From Polaribacter huanghezhanensis (GTDB lineage: Bacteria; Bacteroidota; Bacteroidia; Flavobacteriales; Flavobacteriaceae): a DNA stretch of 64,000 nucleotides. The stretch is from contig NZ_CP128595.1 of assembly GCF_030444335.1 (NCBI RefSeq), forward strand, positions 62,001 through 126,000, given 5' to 3'. Under the pieces are notes generated by a model. The model searched no databases, was not told the DNA's origin, and was given only the letters and a program-made list of their open reading frames with translations. Positions 53,296 to 62,895 of this stretch are shown here, one piece after another. The position numbers and the translations under genes were made by a program. Position 1 is the first letter of the stretch. Each line of letters opens with the position of its first letter.

Positions 53296-54168
53296 ATGAA
53301 TAGAAAATGGAAATTTGTTTTATATCCAATACTATTAATTGGTATTATCTACTTAAAGTTTTTTAACGAAATAGCTTCTCGTTTTATAGACAAATACAAC
53401 GAGTTACAATCTTTTATCGCTTTTTTAATCTTTTATCTTTCCGTTGTTTTTGTGGCAAATCTGGCAAAATACATTTACTCTAAAAAAAATAAAATTTCTG
53501 CTGGCAAAAAAAATAATGTCCATTTTGGAATCGAAAATATTGCTAATTTTACCGTTGGCATTGCTGTTATTATAATGCTTATCAGCTTTTTTAGCGGTGT
53601 AAATCCAAAAGATTTAATCACATCATTAACCATTGTTGCTGCAGCAATTGCTATTTTAACAAAAGAATATATTGTTGATTTTATCAGCGGAATTTACTTA
53701 AGTTTTTCCAACACTTTTGAAATTGGCGATTATGTTAAGATTGATCACTTAAAAGGAAAAATAGTAGAAATTAGCATGTTAAAAGTAAAAGTTTTGAATG
53801 ATGATGACGATATCGTAATCATTCCAAACTCTAAAGTACACTACAACGAAATTATCAACTATACCAAAAGAGATGCTCGGTTTATGACGGTCGATTTTCA
53901 AATTGCTTTAAAATATATTGATACTCTTGAGCAGCTTGAAAAAGAAATTATTTCATCACTAAGAAGTTTTAGTCAATATATTGAACCAAGAACTTACAAC
54001 CTTAAAGTAGTAGAAATGAAAGTTGATTATTTAGATCTTAAATTTCAGTACACATTAAAACTCGTTGATATGGATATGCAACGAAAAATAAGAAAGAAAA
54101 CAATTAGAGAAGTTTTTAATTTTATTTCTAGTAAAAAAGAACTTCCCATCGCAAATCCATCATTATAA
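53296..54168 (+). CDS. MscS-type mechanosensitive channel
   Basis: A 290-residue small-conductance channel. Three hydrophobic segments (about 5-22, 36-56 and 73-100) precede the pore-lining helix (AAAIAILTKEYIVDFISGIYL) and the cytoplasmic beta domain with FEIGDYVKI and IIPNSKVHYNEIINYTKRD. Length is normal for the MscS core. It releases solutes on hypoosmotic shock. It has its own promoter. Confidence 0.92.
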   Translation: MNRKWKFVLYPILLIGIIYLKFFNEIASRFIDKYNELQSFIAFLIFYLSVVFVANLAKYIYSKKNKISAGKKNNVHFGIENIANFTVGIAVIIMLISFFSGVNPKDLITSLTIVAAAIAILTKEYIVDFISGIYLSFSNTFEIGDYVKIDHLKGKIVEISMLKVKVLNDDDDIVIIPNSKVHYNEIINYTKRDARFMTVDFQIALKYIDTLEQLEKEIISSLRSFSQYIEPRTYNLKVVEMKVDYLDLKFQYTLKLVDMDMQRKIRKKTIREVFNFISSKKELPIANPSL

Positions 54169-54258
54169 AACACAGCACTTGTACTTTAAATAAGTAAAAT
54201 GATTACTTATTATATTATTAAAAACTTCTTTATAAAACAGTAAGGTTTTTCTTTTTAG

Positions 54259-54266
54259 TATCTTTG
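54259..54266 (+). promoter_or_regulatory. -7 promoter element before the propeller-protein gene
   Basis: TATCTTTG, an exact TAnnTTTG match, lies 17 bases before the ATG at 54284. No clear TTG is found at the right distance upstream. Confidence 0.45.
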
Positions 54267-54283
54267 AAAAAATCAATTTTCAG

Positions 54284-55135
54284 ATGAAAAAATTCCTTTT
54301 CTTTTTATTTGCAACTTCTATTGCTGTTGCACAAACCAACACAGAAGTATATCTTTTTGAATTAAACAATAGCAAAGGAAATTGGACTGTTGGTAACGGA
54401 AAAAACATTTCTAACAACCCGGGGTACGATAGTCAACCTTATTTTTATTCAAAAAATGCTGTTATTTTTTCATCAACCAGAAACAAGCAAACTGATATTG
54501 CAGAATACAATCTAAAAACTGGGAGCATTAAGTTTATCAATAGCACCCCAAATGGCGGAGAATATTCGCCACAGAGAATTCCAAAATCTAAAGATATTTC
54601 TGCGGTTAGATTAGATACTGATGGATTGCAACGTTTTTATAAATACAATTACAAAACAGGAAAGAGCACAGAAATTATTGCAGATTTAAAAGTGGCGTAC
54701 CCAATGTGGTATGATAAAAATACTGCTATAAATGTTGTAATTGTTGGCGATGATTTAGATTTAATTGTAAGTGAATTAAAGCTGAAAAGAAATACAACTA
54801 TTCAGAAAAAAGTTGGCAGATCTTTACACAAAGTTCCAAATACAACTTTTATAAGTTATATCAATAAAGAAAAAGAGCAATGGGAAGTTACTATGTTTAA
54901 TCCTAAGAGTGGAGAACGAAGAAAAATTATTGAAACAGTTGGACAAAAAGAGGATGTTTGTTGGTTGCCAGACGGAACCTTATTGATTGCCGTTGGAAAT
55001 ACAATCATGAAATTTAATCCTGTAATTGATAAAAACTGGAGCGTTTTTCACACGTTTCCTAAAACTAAATTTAAAAATATTTCGAGAATTTTAGTAAACT
55101 CAAAAGGAACTCAATTGGCTTTAGTCTCTGATTAA
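54284..55135 (+). CDS. Exported TolB/WD40-like beta-propeller protein
   Basis: A 283-residue protein with a signal peptide (about 1-16, ending VAQT). It contains PD40-like strands such as FYSKNAVIFSSTRNKQTDIAEYN, PQRIPKSKDISAVRLDTDG and CWLPDGTLLIAVGNTIMKF, the pattern of WD40-like/TolB beta propellers. Binding partner and role are unknown. It is followed by a terminator after about 75 bases. Confidence 0.82.
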   Translation: MKKFLFFLFATSIAVAQTNTEVYLFELNNSKGNWTVGNGKNISNNPGYDSQPYFYSKNAVIFSSTRNKQTDIAEYNLKTGSIKFINSTPNGGEYSPQRIPKSKDISAVRLDTDGLQRFYKYNYKTGKSTEIIADLKVAYPMWYDKNTAINVVIVGDDLDLIVSELKLKRNTTIQKKVGRSLHKVPNTTFISYINKEKEQWEVTMFNPKSGERRKIIETVGQKEDVCWLPDGTLLIAVGNTIMKFNPVIDKNWSVFHTFPKTKFKNISRILVNSKGTQLALVSD

Positions 55136-55209
55136 TGCACTCTTTTTTCGAAATACCCTTTTAAATAAATTAATTGAATTGCCATAAAAATTCCGAAAAT
55201 CACTTAATA

Positions 55210-55238
55210 AAAGCCACTTCTAATTAGAAGTGGTTTTT
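55210..55238 (+). terminator. Intrinsic terminator
   Basis: Arms CCACTTCT (55214-55221) and AGAAGTGG (55226-55233), AATT loop, flanked by A and T runs. Confidence 0.85.
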
Positions 55239-55271
55239 ATTTTTTATACATTCGTGTTTTAAATTTAAATC

Positions 55272-56609
55272 ATGAGAAAAATAATTACCAGTATCGCTAT
55301 CTGTTTTACCATTACTTTATCGGCACAAACAGATCAAAAAATCTACGACATTATAAATAATGTTTCTGCAGATAGAATTAAAAAAGATGTTAAAACACTT
55401 ACAGAATTTGGAACAAGAAATACATTTTCTGACACCATTTCTAATACACGTGGAATTGGAGCAGCGCGTCGTTGGGTAAAATCAACCTTCGAAACAATTT
55501 CGAAAGATTGTAATAATTGCATCAACGTTTTTTATCAAAAAGATTTAGTTACCACTAAAATGAGTAAAAGAGTACCGCATGATGCTTGGATTGTCAATGT
55601 TGTAGCAGTACAAAAAGGAACAAAATACCCAAACAGATATATTATTATGAGTGGCGATATTGATTCTCGTGCAAGTAATGGATCTGATTTTACAACCGAT
55701 GCTCCTGGCGCAAATGACAACGCTTCTGGATTGGCAGGAACCATAGAGGCTGCAAGAGTTTTATCGAAATATAAATTCGAAAATAGCATCATTTATCTTG
55801 GATTGTCTGGTGAAGAGCAAGGATTGTTTGGCGGCGCAGGTTTGGCAAAGTATGCAAAAGAAAAAGGGTGGGATATTATTGGTATTTTAAACAATGATAT
55901 GATTGGTAATATTACTGGAGTAGATGGCGTAATTGATAATAGATCGTTTAGAATTTTCTCTGAACCAGTACCTGCAAACGAAACCGAAAGACAACGTAAA
56001 GCAAGACGTTTTTATGGTGGAGAAGTTGATGGAAATTCTCGTCAATTAGCTCGTTACATTCATAAAATGACAAAAACATACATGCCAGAAATGAATCCGA
56101 TGATGATTTATCGTTTAGATCGATTTGGTCGTGGCGGACATCACAGACCTTTTAATGATTTAGGTTTTGCAGGAATCAGAATTATGGAGGCGCACGAAAA
56201 CTACACACAACAACATCAAAATATTAGAGTAGAAAATGGCATTAAATATGGTGATACTTTTGAGCATGTAAATTTTGACTATGCAAAAAAATTAACCGCT
56301 GTAAATGCTATTACAATGGCAGGCATCGCTTCTGCTCCACCAGCACCAAAAGATGTTGGAATTGGAGGTGCAGTTCAAGCAGCTGTGAAATTAGAATGGG
56401 ACAAAGTTGATGGCGCAAAAGGATATAAAATTTATTGGAGAGACACCACCTCTCCAACTTGGGATAAAAGCCGTTACGTAGGTGATGTTTCTCGTTTTTT
56501 ACTAGAAGGAATTGTTGTTGATAATTTCTTTTTTGGCGTTGCAGCTGTTGGAAAAGACGGACATGAAAGTGTCGTTGTTTTTCCTTCTAAGATTATTAGA
56601 AAATGGTAG
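55272..56609 (+). CDS. Exported M28-family peptidase with His-to-Asp change and C-terminal beta domain
   Basis: A 445-residue protein with a signal peptide (about 1-19). The M28 core is present from about 100 to 350: Asp131 in SGDIDSR, Asp149 in GANDNASG, Glu181/182 in SGEEQG, Asp209 in NNDM and His290/291 in GRGGHHRPF. The first ligand position, normally His in GHxDS, is Asp129 here. A fibronectin-III-like domain (about 357-445) follows (ATTVKLEWDKVDGAKGY in general form). Probably a periplasmic or surface aminopeptidase. The next gene overlaps its end by 7 bases. Confidence 0.88.
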   Translation: MRKIITSIAICFTITLSAQTDQKIYDIINNVSADRIKKDVKTLTEFGTRNTFSDTISNTRGIGAARRWVKSTFETISKDCNNCINVFYQKDLVTTKMSKRVPHDAWIVNVVAVQKGTKYPNRYIIMSGDIDSRASNGSDFTTDAPGANDNASGLAGTIEAARVLSKYKFENSIIYLGLSGEEQGLFGGAGLAKYAKEKGWDIIGILNNDMIGNITGVDGVIDNRSFRIFSEPVPANETERQRKARRFYGGEVDGNSRQLARYIHKMTKTYMPEMNPMMIYRLDRFGRGGHHRPFNDLGFAGIRIMEAHENYTQQHQNIRVENGIKYGDTFEHVNFDYAKKLTAVNAITMAGIASAPPAPKDVGIGGAVQAAVKLEWDKVDGAKGYKIYWRDTTSPTWDKSRYVGDVSRFLLEGIVVDNFFFGVAAVGKDGHESVVVFPSKIIRKW

Positions 56610-57178
56610 AAAAACCTCTTTTATACTTTAAACATCAAACAGAATGGCGTTTATGGTTAGAAGAAAACCACACAAATTATAAAGGTGTTTTTTTGATCTT
56701 TTATAAAGTAGAAAACAAAGAAGCATCAATGCGTTGGGAAGAGGCCGTTAAAGTTGCCTTGTGTTTTGGCTGGATAGATTCTACCGTAAAAAGTTTAGGA
56801 AACGGAAAAAGAAAACAAGCATTTGGCCCACGGAATGAAAAAAGTGTTTGGAGTGCATTAAACAAAAAATACATTAAAGAATTATTAAAAGATAATTTGA
56901 TGCATCCATCTGGTTTGGATAAAATTAAAACGGGTAAACAAAATGGTTCTTGGACTGCTTTAGATGCTGTAGAAAAAGGAATTATTCCAGAAGATTTACA
57001 ACAAATATTTAATGTAAATTTTATCGCTTTTAAAAATTATCAAAACTTTGCTCCATCTTACAGAAAAAGTTATTTGTATTGGTTACATCAAGCTAAAAGA
57101 GAAGCCACAAGAGAAAAAAGAATAACAGAAATTATTTTACTTTGTGAAAGAAATATAAAATCTAGAGGAGAATGGTAA
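56603..57178 (+). CDS. YdeI/OmpD-associated family protein
   Basis: A 191-residue cytoplasmic protein of the YdeI-type (bacteriocin-protection-like) family: an N-terminal module with HQTEWRLWLEENHTNYKGVFLIFYK, the ECWIDSTVKSLGNGKRKQAFGPR-like segment near 50-70 (here GWIDSTVKSLGNGKRKQAF), and a C-terminal helical repeat YRKSYLYWLHQAKREATREKRI. Activity is unknown. It overlaps the M28 gene by 7 bases and precedes the ECF sigma gene by 38 bases. Confidence 0.85.
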   Translation: MVEKPLLYFKHQTEWRLWLEENHTNYKGVFLIFYKVENKEASMRWEEAVKVALCFGWIDSTVKSLGNGKRKQAFGPRNEKSVWSALNKKYIKELLKDNLMHPSGLDKIKTGKQNGSWTALDAVEKGIIPEDLQQIFNVNFIAFKNYQNFAPSYRKSYLYWLHQAKREATREKRITEIILLCERNIKSRGEW

Positions 57179-57216
57179 TTGTTTTTAGTATTTTAGAACT
57201 TCTTAAAAACTAGTAG

Positions 57217-57744
57217 ATGCAATTAGAAGAACTTGTAGTTCAATTTAAAAATAAAGATGTAAAAGCTTTTGAAACTTTATATGAAATGTATCATAAAAGT
57301 GTACAAGGTGTTGTCTTTAATATTGTTAGAGATAAAGAATCTGCAGAAGAAATTGCGCAAGATGTTTTTATCAAAGCATGGAATAATGCAGATTCTTATG
57401 CTGCAAAAAAAGGGCGTTTTTTTACTTGGATTATCAATATTGCAAGAAATGCAGCCATAGATGAAACGCGTTCTAAAAATTTTAAGAACAATTCTAAAAA
57501 CCTTGATGCCCAAATTTTCGTAGATATATTAGAGACACACGATAGCTTAGATTCAAAAACAGATGCTATCGGAATTAGAAACTTTGTAAACAAATTAAAA
57601 GATAAATGTATTAAGGTAATTGAACTTTTATACTTTAAAGGTTTTACTCAAAAAGAAGTTTCTGAAAGTTTAGAGATTCCGTTAGGAACTATAAAAACAA
57701 GAAATAGAAATTGTATCAATGAGCTAAGACTCATGCTAAAATAA
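57217..57744 (+). CDS. ECF-type RNA polymerase sigma factor
   Basis: A 175-residue ECF sigma factor. Region 2 has the core-binding and -10 segments FNIVRDKESAEEIAQDVFIKAWNNADSY and DETRSKNFKN; region 4 has the -35 recognition helix GFTQKEVSESLEIPLGTIKTRNRNC. The TAA stop shares one base with the ATG of the anti-sigma gene, so the two are coupled. Which promoters it serves is unknown; the convergent TonB/DUF4331 locus is a candidate. Confidence 0.93.
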   Translation: MQLEELVVQFKNKDVKAFETLYEMYHKSVQGVVFNIVRDKESAEEIAQDVFIKAWNNADSYAAKKGRFFTWIINIARNAAIDETRSKNFKNNSKNLDAQIFVDILETHDSLDSKTDAIGIRNFVNKLKDKCIKVIELLYFKGFTQKEVSESLEIPLGTIKTRNRNCINELRLMLK

Positions 57745-58547
57745 TGACAAAAAACGAACACATAGAATCTGGAATTTTAGAGCTATATATTGCTGGCGCG
57801 CTTTCTGAAAAAGAAAACGAACAAGTATATCGTTTGTTACAAGAACATCCAGAAATATTAGAAGAAATTAAAGAAATAGAAAAAACCATTTCTACCTTAA
57901 CTTCTAGTGTTGCGCCAAAAGAAAGTGAAAATTCTTTCAAAAATATTTTAATAAAAATGATTCAGGATAAAGAAAATACTTCTAAAGTAGTTTCTATATC
58001 AAAACCAAGAAATAACTGGGCAAAATATTCTGGTTGGGCAGCAGCAATTATTGTTGGTTCTACACTTACATATTCTGTTTACAATACTTCAAATTTAAAC
58101 AACAAATTAGAAGCAATAAATACAGAAAAACAGCAGTTTGAATTACAATTAGAAAAAGCATCAACAGATTTAGCCCAAAACAAAAAATTACTAGGAGTTA
58201 TTAGAGATAAAAATATTATTTCAATTCCTCTACAAGGACAAAAAGTTTTTCCAGAAGCGTATGCAAAAGTATATTGGGATCAAAAAACGCAAAATATTTA
58301 TTTAGATGCGCAGGGTTTACCAGATCCGCCTAAAGGAAAAGTATACCAAGTCTGGTCTTTAAAACTAAATCCATTATCACCAACAAGTTTAGGAACCATT
58401 GATAATTTTACTGCGGATGCAAACAAGATTTTCTCAATAGAAAACCCAAATCAATCTCAAGCTTTCGGAATTACTTTAGAACCTGAAGGAGGAAGCAAAT
58501 CTCCAACACTAGATCAATTGTATACTTTAGGAGCAGTAAGTCCTTAA
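57744..58547 (+). CDS. RskA-type anti-sigma factor
   Basis: A 267-residue membrane anti-sigma factor: N-terminal helical sigma-binding domain (HIESGILELYIAGALSEKENEQV; no zinc motif), one membrane helix (about 94-112), a coiled coil at about 115-150, and a periplasmic RskA-type beta domain with VYQVWSLKLNPLSP and QAFGITLEPEGGSKSPT. It would sequester the upstream ECF factor until a periplasmic signal is sensed. The start overlaps the sigma stop by one base. A terminator follows. Confidence 0.92.
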   Translation: MTKNEHIESGILELYIAGALSEKENEQVYRLLQEHPEILEEIKEIEKTISTLTSSVAPKESENSFKNILIKMIQDKENTSKVVSISKPRNNWAKYSGWAAAIIVGSTLTYSVYNTSNLNNKLEAINTEKQQFELQLEKASTDLAQNKKLLGVIRDKNIISIPLQGQKVFPEAYAKVYWDQKTQNIYLDAQGLPDPPKGKVYQVWSLKLNPLSPTSLGTIDNFTADANKIFSIENPNQSQAFGITLEPEGGSKSPTLDQLYTLGAVSP

Positions 58548-58568
58548 AATCAAAAACTTATATATTAA

Positions 58569-58596
58569 AATAGCCGCTTTAAAAGCGGCTATTTTT
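58569..58596 (+). terminator. Intrinsic terminator after sigma/anti-sigma pair
   Basis: Arms AATAGCCGCTT (58569-58579) and AAGCGGCTATT (58583-58593), 3-base loop, T-run. Confidence 0.9.
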
Positions 58597-58672
58597 GTTA
58601 TCATTTGAATCCTTCAAAACATCACAATAACAATTGTTGATTAAAATTCCCTAATAATAATTCCACTTTCTT

Positions 58673-60901
58673 TTAAAAGGTGTAAGTAACTGATAGCTTT
58701 GCAGAAAATGGAGTTCCTGGTGTAAAATGAATTTCTTCTACAGGATTTGCTTCATTTTTTAATCTAGATGCTGTTGCAAACTGGGTTTCGTTCCAATCAA
58801 CATTAAAAAGGTTTTGTAAAGAAACACCCAATGTTATCTTGTTTATTTTATAATTTAAATTTGCATCAGCTACAAAATATCCTTTTGCTACAATAGAATT
58901 GTCTTCGTTTGCAGCTCTATCACCTATATATTTATAGTTGATTGATCCAGAAAAATTATTGTAATTATTTACCGATAATCCGCCAGTTAAAGTAACTTTT
59001 GGCGCTAACGGAATATAATCTTGACCCGCAGCAGCTTCTAAACTTCTTGCCTTTGTAAATGTTGCATCGGTATTAAAATACACCCAATTTGTAAACTGAT
59101 AACGGATTCCTAAATCCAAACCATAACGTTCAGATTTTCCTGATGGTTCTACGATTCCAGCATCACCAACATACACAAATTCTTCTTCAGATAACAAGTA
59201 CCAGAATGTGGTATTTAAAAGAAATTTTGATACTGGTTTCCAACTATTTCCAACATCTAAACCATAAGCTCTTGGCAATGTTTTATTGGTTTGCTTTACA
59301 ACTACACGCGCATCATTTGAATGAAAACCAATTCCCGATTTTAAAAACCATTGTATATTTTTATTTGGTGTGTAGGTAAAGTTTAACTTCGGGTTTACAA
59401 TTGCTTTAGATGTAGATGCTGTATTATAGGTTGGTTGCAAAGCATCGTTGTATTGAAAAGTTAAATAATCTAAACGCAAAGCTGGTGCAATTGTAAAGTT
59501 TCCAAATTCAAATTCGGCGTTTAAAAATGCATAATAATTGGTTTGATTAAGATCACCCAACTGAATAGTATTCAGCGTAGTTTTTCTATCTAATGTATGC
59601 GATAATTCAACATTTTTTACATTATCATTTCTTAAGCCTGTTCCTGTAGTTACTGTTACATCAATATCAGAAATACGTGTATTCTTTTTAAACTGTGTGT
59701 TAAATCCAAAAATATCTCTATCTTCTTGTTGTTTAATTTGATCTCCGTTTATTGGATCATTTAAAAAGAACGTAAAGTTTGAAAATAGTTTAAAAGCATA
59801 TTTTGTATAAAAAACATTGGTTTGTACTTCCACATCACTTTCTAAGGTTTTACTGTATTGAAAATTTAAATTTGTTCTAGACGTTTCTCCCCCTTCAGTA
59901 TCATCAATTGCACCAAAACGAGTGATGTTTTTATGATCAACTTCTCTTTGTGGAATTTGCCCAGAAGCATCCCATTTACTTGTAAAATGAGAAGCGGTTA
60001 ATGTAAACTTACTATTGTCTTTTAAGTATGTATTGTATTTGGTAAACAAATTAATTCTGCTAAAATTTTGAGGCGATTCTACAAAACCGTCAGTTGCTAA
60101 ATATTCTAGGGCAACGTAGGCACTTTCATTGCTTTTGTTGCCTAATAAATTAAACATTCCTAAGGTTCTAAAAGTATTAAACTGACCAATACCAATATTA
60201 ATTTGACTTTTTTGTATTGCTGTTTTTGTTTTAAAATCTACATATCCTGCAGTATTAAAATCTCCATGATTTGCATAATAAGGTCCTTTACCAAAATTTA
60301 TTTTTTGAATGGTTTCTGGAATCAAAAAATGCAAATCGCTATACCCTTGTCCGTGTGCATGCGAAACCATATTTACGGGCATTCCGTCTACAGACAAACT
60401 TAAATCTGTTCCATGATCTATATCAAAACCACGTAAAAATATTTGTTCTGCTTTACCTCCACCAGCATGTTGACCAATAAATAAACCTGGTACTTTTTGT
60501 AAAATTTCTTGCGAAGAGTTTACAGGGTTTTTTGCCAAATCTATTTTTACAACAGTTTGAATGGGATCTATTTTTTTAGTTAAAATCAATTCATCTAACA
60601 AAAATACTTTGTCTTCTAAAATTAGCGTTACTTTGTTTTTAAGTTCAGATTCTTTCAAGGAAAATTGCTGCTTTTTATATCCTAAAAGTCCTATTTCAAT
60701 AACATCGCCAACGGTAGAATTCTCGAGGATAAAACCTCCGTTTACTTTTGTATGTGTATGACTGTTTGATGTTGTATTATATACATATACATTTTCTAAA
60801 GGCTCTTTACTTGCATTTATGATACGTCCAGAAAATAATTGTGCAAAACTTTGCAAACTAAAGAGTATTGTTAATACAGTTAATAACGTTTTTGTTTTCA
60901 A
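58673..60901 (-). CDS. TonB-dependent receptor
   Basis: A 742-residue outer-membrane transporter: signal peptide about 1-20, a carboxypeptidase-regulatory-like domain (about 22-103), a plug domain with VPGLFIGQHAGGGKAEQIFLRGFDIDHGTDLSLSVDG-type signature (about 120-230), and a 22-strand barrel ending in the terminal strand SAKLSVTYTF. The His/Gly-rich plug region HAHGQGYSDLHFL is notable for possible metal contact. It is the last gene of a minus-strand series with a TPR lipoprotein and two DUF4331 proteins. The ligand is unknown. Confidence 0.92.
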   Translation of the reverse strand: MKTKTLLTVLTILFSLQSFAQLFSGRIINASKEPLENVYVYNTTSNSHTHTKVNGGFILENSTVGDVIEIGLLGYKKQQFSLKESELKNKVTLILEDKVFLLDELILTKKIDPIQTVVKIDLAKNPVNSSQEILQKVPGLFIGQHAGGGKAEQIFLRGFDIDHGTDLSLSVDGMPVNMVSHAHGQGYSDLHFLIPETIQKINFGKGPYYANHGDFNTAGYVDFKTKTAIQKSQINIGIGQFNTFRTLGMFNLLGNKSNESAYVALEYLATDGFVESPQNFSRINLFTKYNTYLKDNSKFTLTASHFTSKWDASGQIPQREVDHKNITRFGAIDDTEGGETSRTNLNFQYSKTLESDVEVQTNVFYTKYAFKLFSNFTFFLNDPINGDQIKQQEDRDIFGFNTQFKKNTRISDIDVTVTTGTGLRNDNVKNVELSHTLDRKTTLNTIQLGDLNQTNYYAFLNAEFEFGNFTIAPALRLDYLTFQYNDALQPTYNTASTSKAIVNPKLNFTYTPNKNIQWFLKSGIGFHSNDARVVVKQTNKTLPRAYGLDVGNSWKPVSKFLLNTTFWYLLSEEEFVYVGDAGIVEPSGKSERYGLDLGIRYQFTNWVYFNTDATFTKARSLEAAAGQDYIPLAPKVTLTGGLSVNNYNNFSGSINYKYIGDRAANEDNSIVAKGYFVADANLNYKINKITLGVSLQNLFNVDWNETQFATASRLKNEANPVEEIHFTPGTPFSAKLSVTYTF

Positions 60902-60911
60902 AACAGTTTTT

Positions 60912-62207
60912 TTAAATATTATTGATTCTCCTCTCCATTAATGGCCCTAACTCAAAAGTACTTTCTAACAACTCTTTTTTAATTTTTAAAGCCTTATTTG
61001 TAAAACCGTTTACTTTATAAATTTCTGCTAAATGATATTTTGCTATTGGCGCAAAGGTTTTATTTACCACATAAGAATTCATTAACTCTAACGCTTTTTG
61101 ATAGTCTTTTTTCTGAAAATAATACCATGCTAACAAATCATAGGTTTGTGGTGTAGGTCTGTTCTGAATTTCTTTTTTAATAATTACTAAAGCTTCTTCT
61201 TTTTTATCAAATTCCTCTAAAAATAATTTGATATTGTATTGATTATACATATTGCCATAAAGCTTATTTTTTACTGCAGAAAAATAGAATTCTAGGTTTT
61301 TATTTTTATTGGTTAAATTATTATCAAACTCAGCAATTTCTGCTTTTAACAAATAATAAATTGGGGATAAATTTTCTTTAGAAATCGTGTTTAAAATTCG
61401 CAAAGCTTCTTCTGGGTTTTTCTCATAAGAATACACAATCCAAGCAATTCCTTTTTTTGCATAGGTATTATTAGCATCTAACTTTAACGTTTTTAAATAA
61501 AAAGTATATGCTTTTTTAATTTTATTATTATGACCATAATAATCTGCCAAATTTGTATACGCCCAAATTTTTAAACCGGTATTATTCGAAGATTCTGCAA
61601 TTTTAGTCGCTTTTTCCATAAAATGAATTGCCGAATCTAAATCGCCCATATGATCGTTCCATTTAGAATCTCTAATCAAATAATCAAAATCTGAAAAACT
61701 TTTAATTTTTGTTAAATAACTTTCAGCTTCTTTATAATTTCCTAGTTCTAAATGTATGTCAAAAAGCATTTTTTGAGTTGCTTTTAAATTATCACCTAAA
61801 ATTTCTGCTTTTTTTACTAATTCTAAAGCTTCCTTAAATTTATGCTGAGAAATATAATTTCTAGCTAAAGCTCTTAAACTACCTGATTTTTTATATTCCG
61901 TTTTACTATTTAATTTTTGTAATTTTTGTTCTGCATTCACTAAATACTCAATGTTTCCTTCTGATGAAAAAAGCATCGTATTTGCACTTGCAATTTTCCC
62001 TAAATACGGATATTGACTTGGTTGTTTTTGAAGTTTATTTTCCCAAAAATCAAGTTCTTTTTGAGCTACTATTTTTGAAGTGTTTACCGATAAGTTTAAA
62101 TAGGTATCGTAGTCTTTTTTATTGGTAATTTTAGAATCATTTTTAGTTGAACAACTAAATGAAACAACTGCAAATATTACTAAAATAAAATTTTGTTTTG
62201 TTTTCAT
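60912..62207 (-). CDS. TPR lipoprotein
   Basis: A 431-residue lipoprotein (lipobox ending SFSC, Cys19) consisting of tandem tetratricopeptide repeats from about residue 75 to 420, for example ALARNYISQHKFKEALELVKKAE and KAYTFYLKTLKLDANNTYAKKGIAWI. It lies 10 bases upstream of the TonB receptor start in the same direction, which points to one operon and a periplasmic or inner-leaflet scaffold for the transporter (inference). A strong hairpin precedes it. Confidence 0.88.
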   Translation of the reverse strand: MKTKQNFILVIFAVVSFSCSTKNDSKITNKKDYDTYLNLSVNTSKIVAQKELDFWENKLQKQPSQYPYLGKIASANTMLFSSEGNIEYLVNAEQKLQKLNSKTEYKKSGSLRALARNYISQHKFKEALELVKKAEILGDNLKATQKMLFDIHLELGNYKEAESYLTKIKSFSDFDYLIRDSKWNDHMGDLDSAIHFMEKATKIAESSNNTGLKIWAYTNLADYYGHNNKIKKAYTFYLKTLKLDANNTYAKKGIAWIVYSYEKNPEEALRILNTISKENLSPIYYLLKAEIAEFDNNLTNKNKNLEFYFSAVKNKLYGNMYNQYNIKLFLEEFDKKEEALVIIKKEIQNRPTPQTYDLLAWYYFQKKDYQKALELMNSYVVNKTFAPIAKYHLAEIYKVNGFTNKALKIKKELLESTFELGPLMERRINNI

Positions 62208-62240
62208 TATTTCGAAGGATTTAAAGTGAAAATTATTGTA

Positions 62241-62275
62241 AAAATTGACTGTATTTTACAACAGTCAATTTTTAT
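62241..62275 (-). terminator. Terminator or attenuator between DUF4331 and TPR genes
   Basis: Perfect 12-base arms AAAATTGACTGT (62241-62252) and ACAGTCAATTTT (62261-62272), loop of 8. On the minus strand the stem is followed by a short T-run, so downstream TPR-TonB expression may be lower than DUF4331 expression. Confidence 0.7.
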
Positions 62276-62279
62276 TTTT

Positions 62280-62309
62280 AAGGGGGATTTTATTAAGGGG
62301 GATTTTATT
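62280..62309. repeat. Tandem exact 15-base repeat next to the DUF4331 stop codon
   Basis: AAGGGGGATTTTATT is present twice without spacer (62280-62294 and 62295-62309), directly adjoining the stop codon of the minus-strand DUF4331 gene. The G5 run may be prone to slippage. No other copies seen. Confidence 0.8.
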
Positions 62310-62867
62310 TTACCAAGGTGACGCCAAGTAAGGGAACGACGTAGAAAAAGTTTTGTCGTTTGCATCTACATGATCATCAGATAATGTTGGGTTTTCAGTA
62401 AAATCTTCTCCACCAAAAATCAACAATAATTCTACCGTAATAACATCATCATTCAACGCTCTTCCTGTCAACACATTTGTGCCATCATAAAAAGTTGTTT
62501 TTCCGTCTAATGATACTGTTAATACATCTGTTGCCAAAACACTTGTAAAAGTTGCAGCGTCCAACATTAATGCATTTTTATCTCCTGCATTTGCGTACGC
62601 CGGACTTAAGGCTTTTAAATTTATTTCAAACATTGATTGAAATGCTGCTCCTTGTTGAGTAGGAATTGTAACATTAAAAGCATCTTTCATATTTGAGTTT
62701 ACAAATACAGTATTAATCGCTGGTCTTCCCATTTGATCTTTCTGCGCATATGTACCAGAAAAATCAATCATAACCTCTGTTTCTAAACTCGATTTTTTAC
62801 TACAACTTGTCAATGACATAATTGACAAAATTAATACGGTTACTATTTTTATATTGTTAAGTTTCAT
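62310..62867 (-). CDS. DUF4331-type lipoprotein, C-terminal-half form
   Basis: A 185-residue lipoprotein (lipobox SLTSC, Cys22). The segment MGRPAINTVFVNSNMKDAFNVTIP (about 46-69) is the characteristic core of the second half of DUF4331 proteins, and the C-terminus ends NDDVITVELLLIFGG and FPYLASPW. It lacks the N-terminal HxDxP strand found in the neighbouring gene. The two genes therefore divide one DUF4331 domain. Function of DUF4331 is unknown. Confidence 0.85.
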   Translation of the reverse strand: MKLNNIKIVTVLILSIMSLTSCSKKSSLETEVMIDFSGTYAQKDQMGRPAINTVFVNSNMKDAFNVTIPTQQGAAFQSMFEINLKALSPAYANAGDKNALMLDAATFTSVLATDVLTVSLDGKTTFYDGTNVLTGRALNDDVITVELLLIFGGEDFTENPTLSDDHVDANDKTFSTSFPYLASPW

Positions 62868-62895
62868 TTTTAAAAGTTTTAAAATTGTTAATTAA

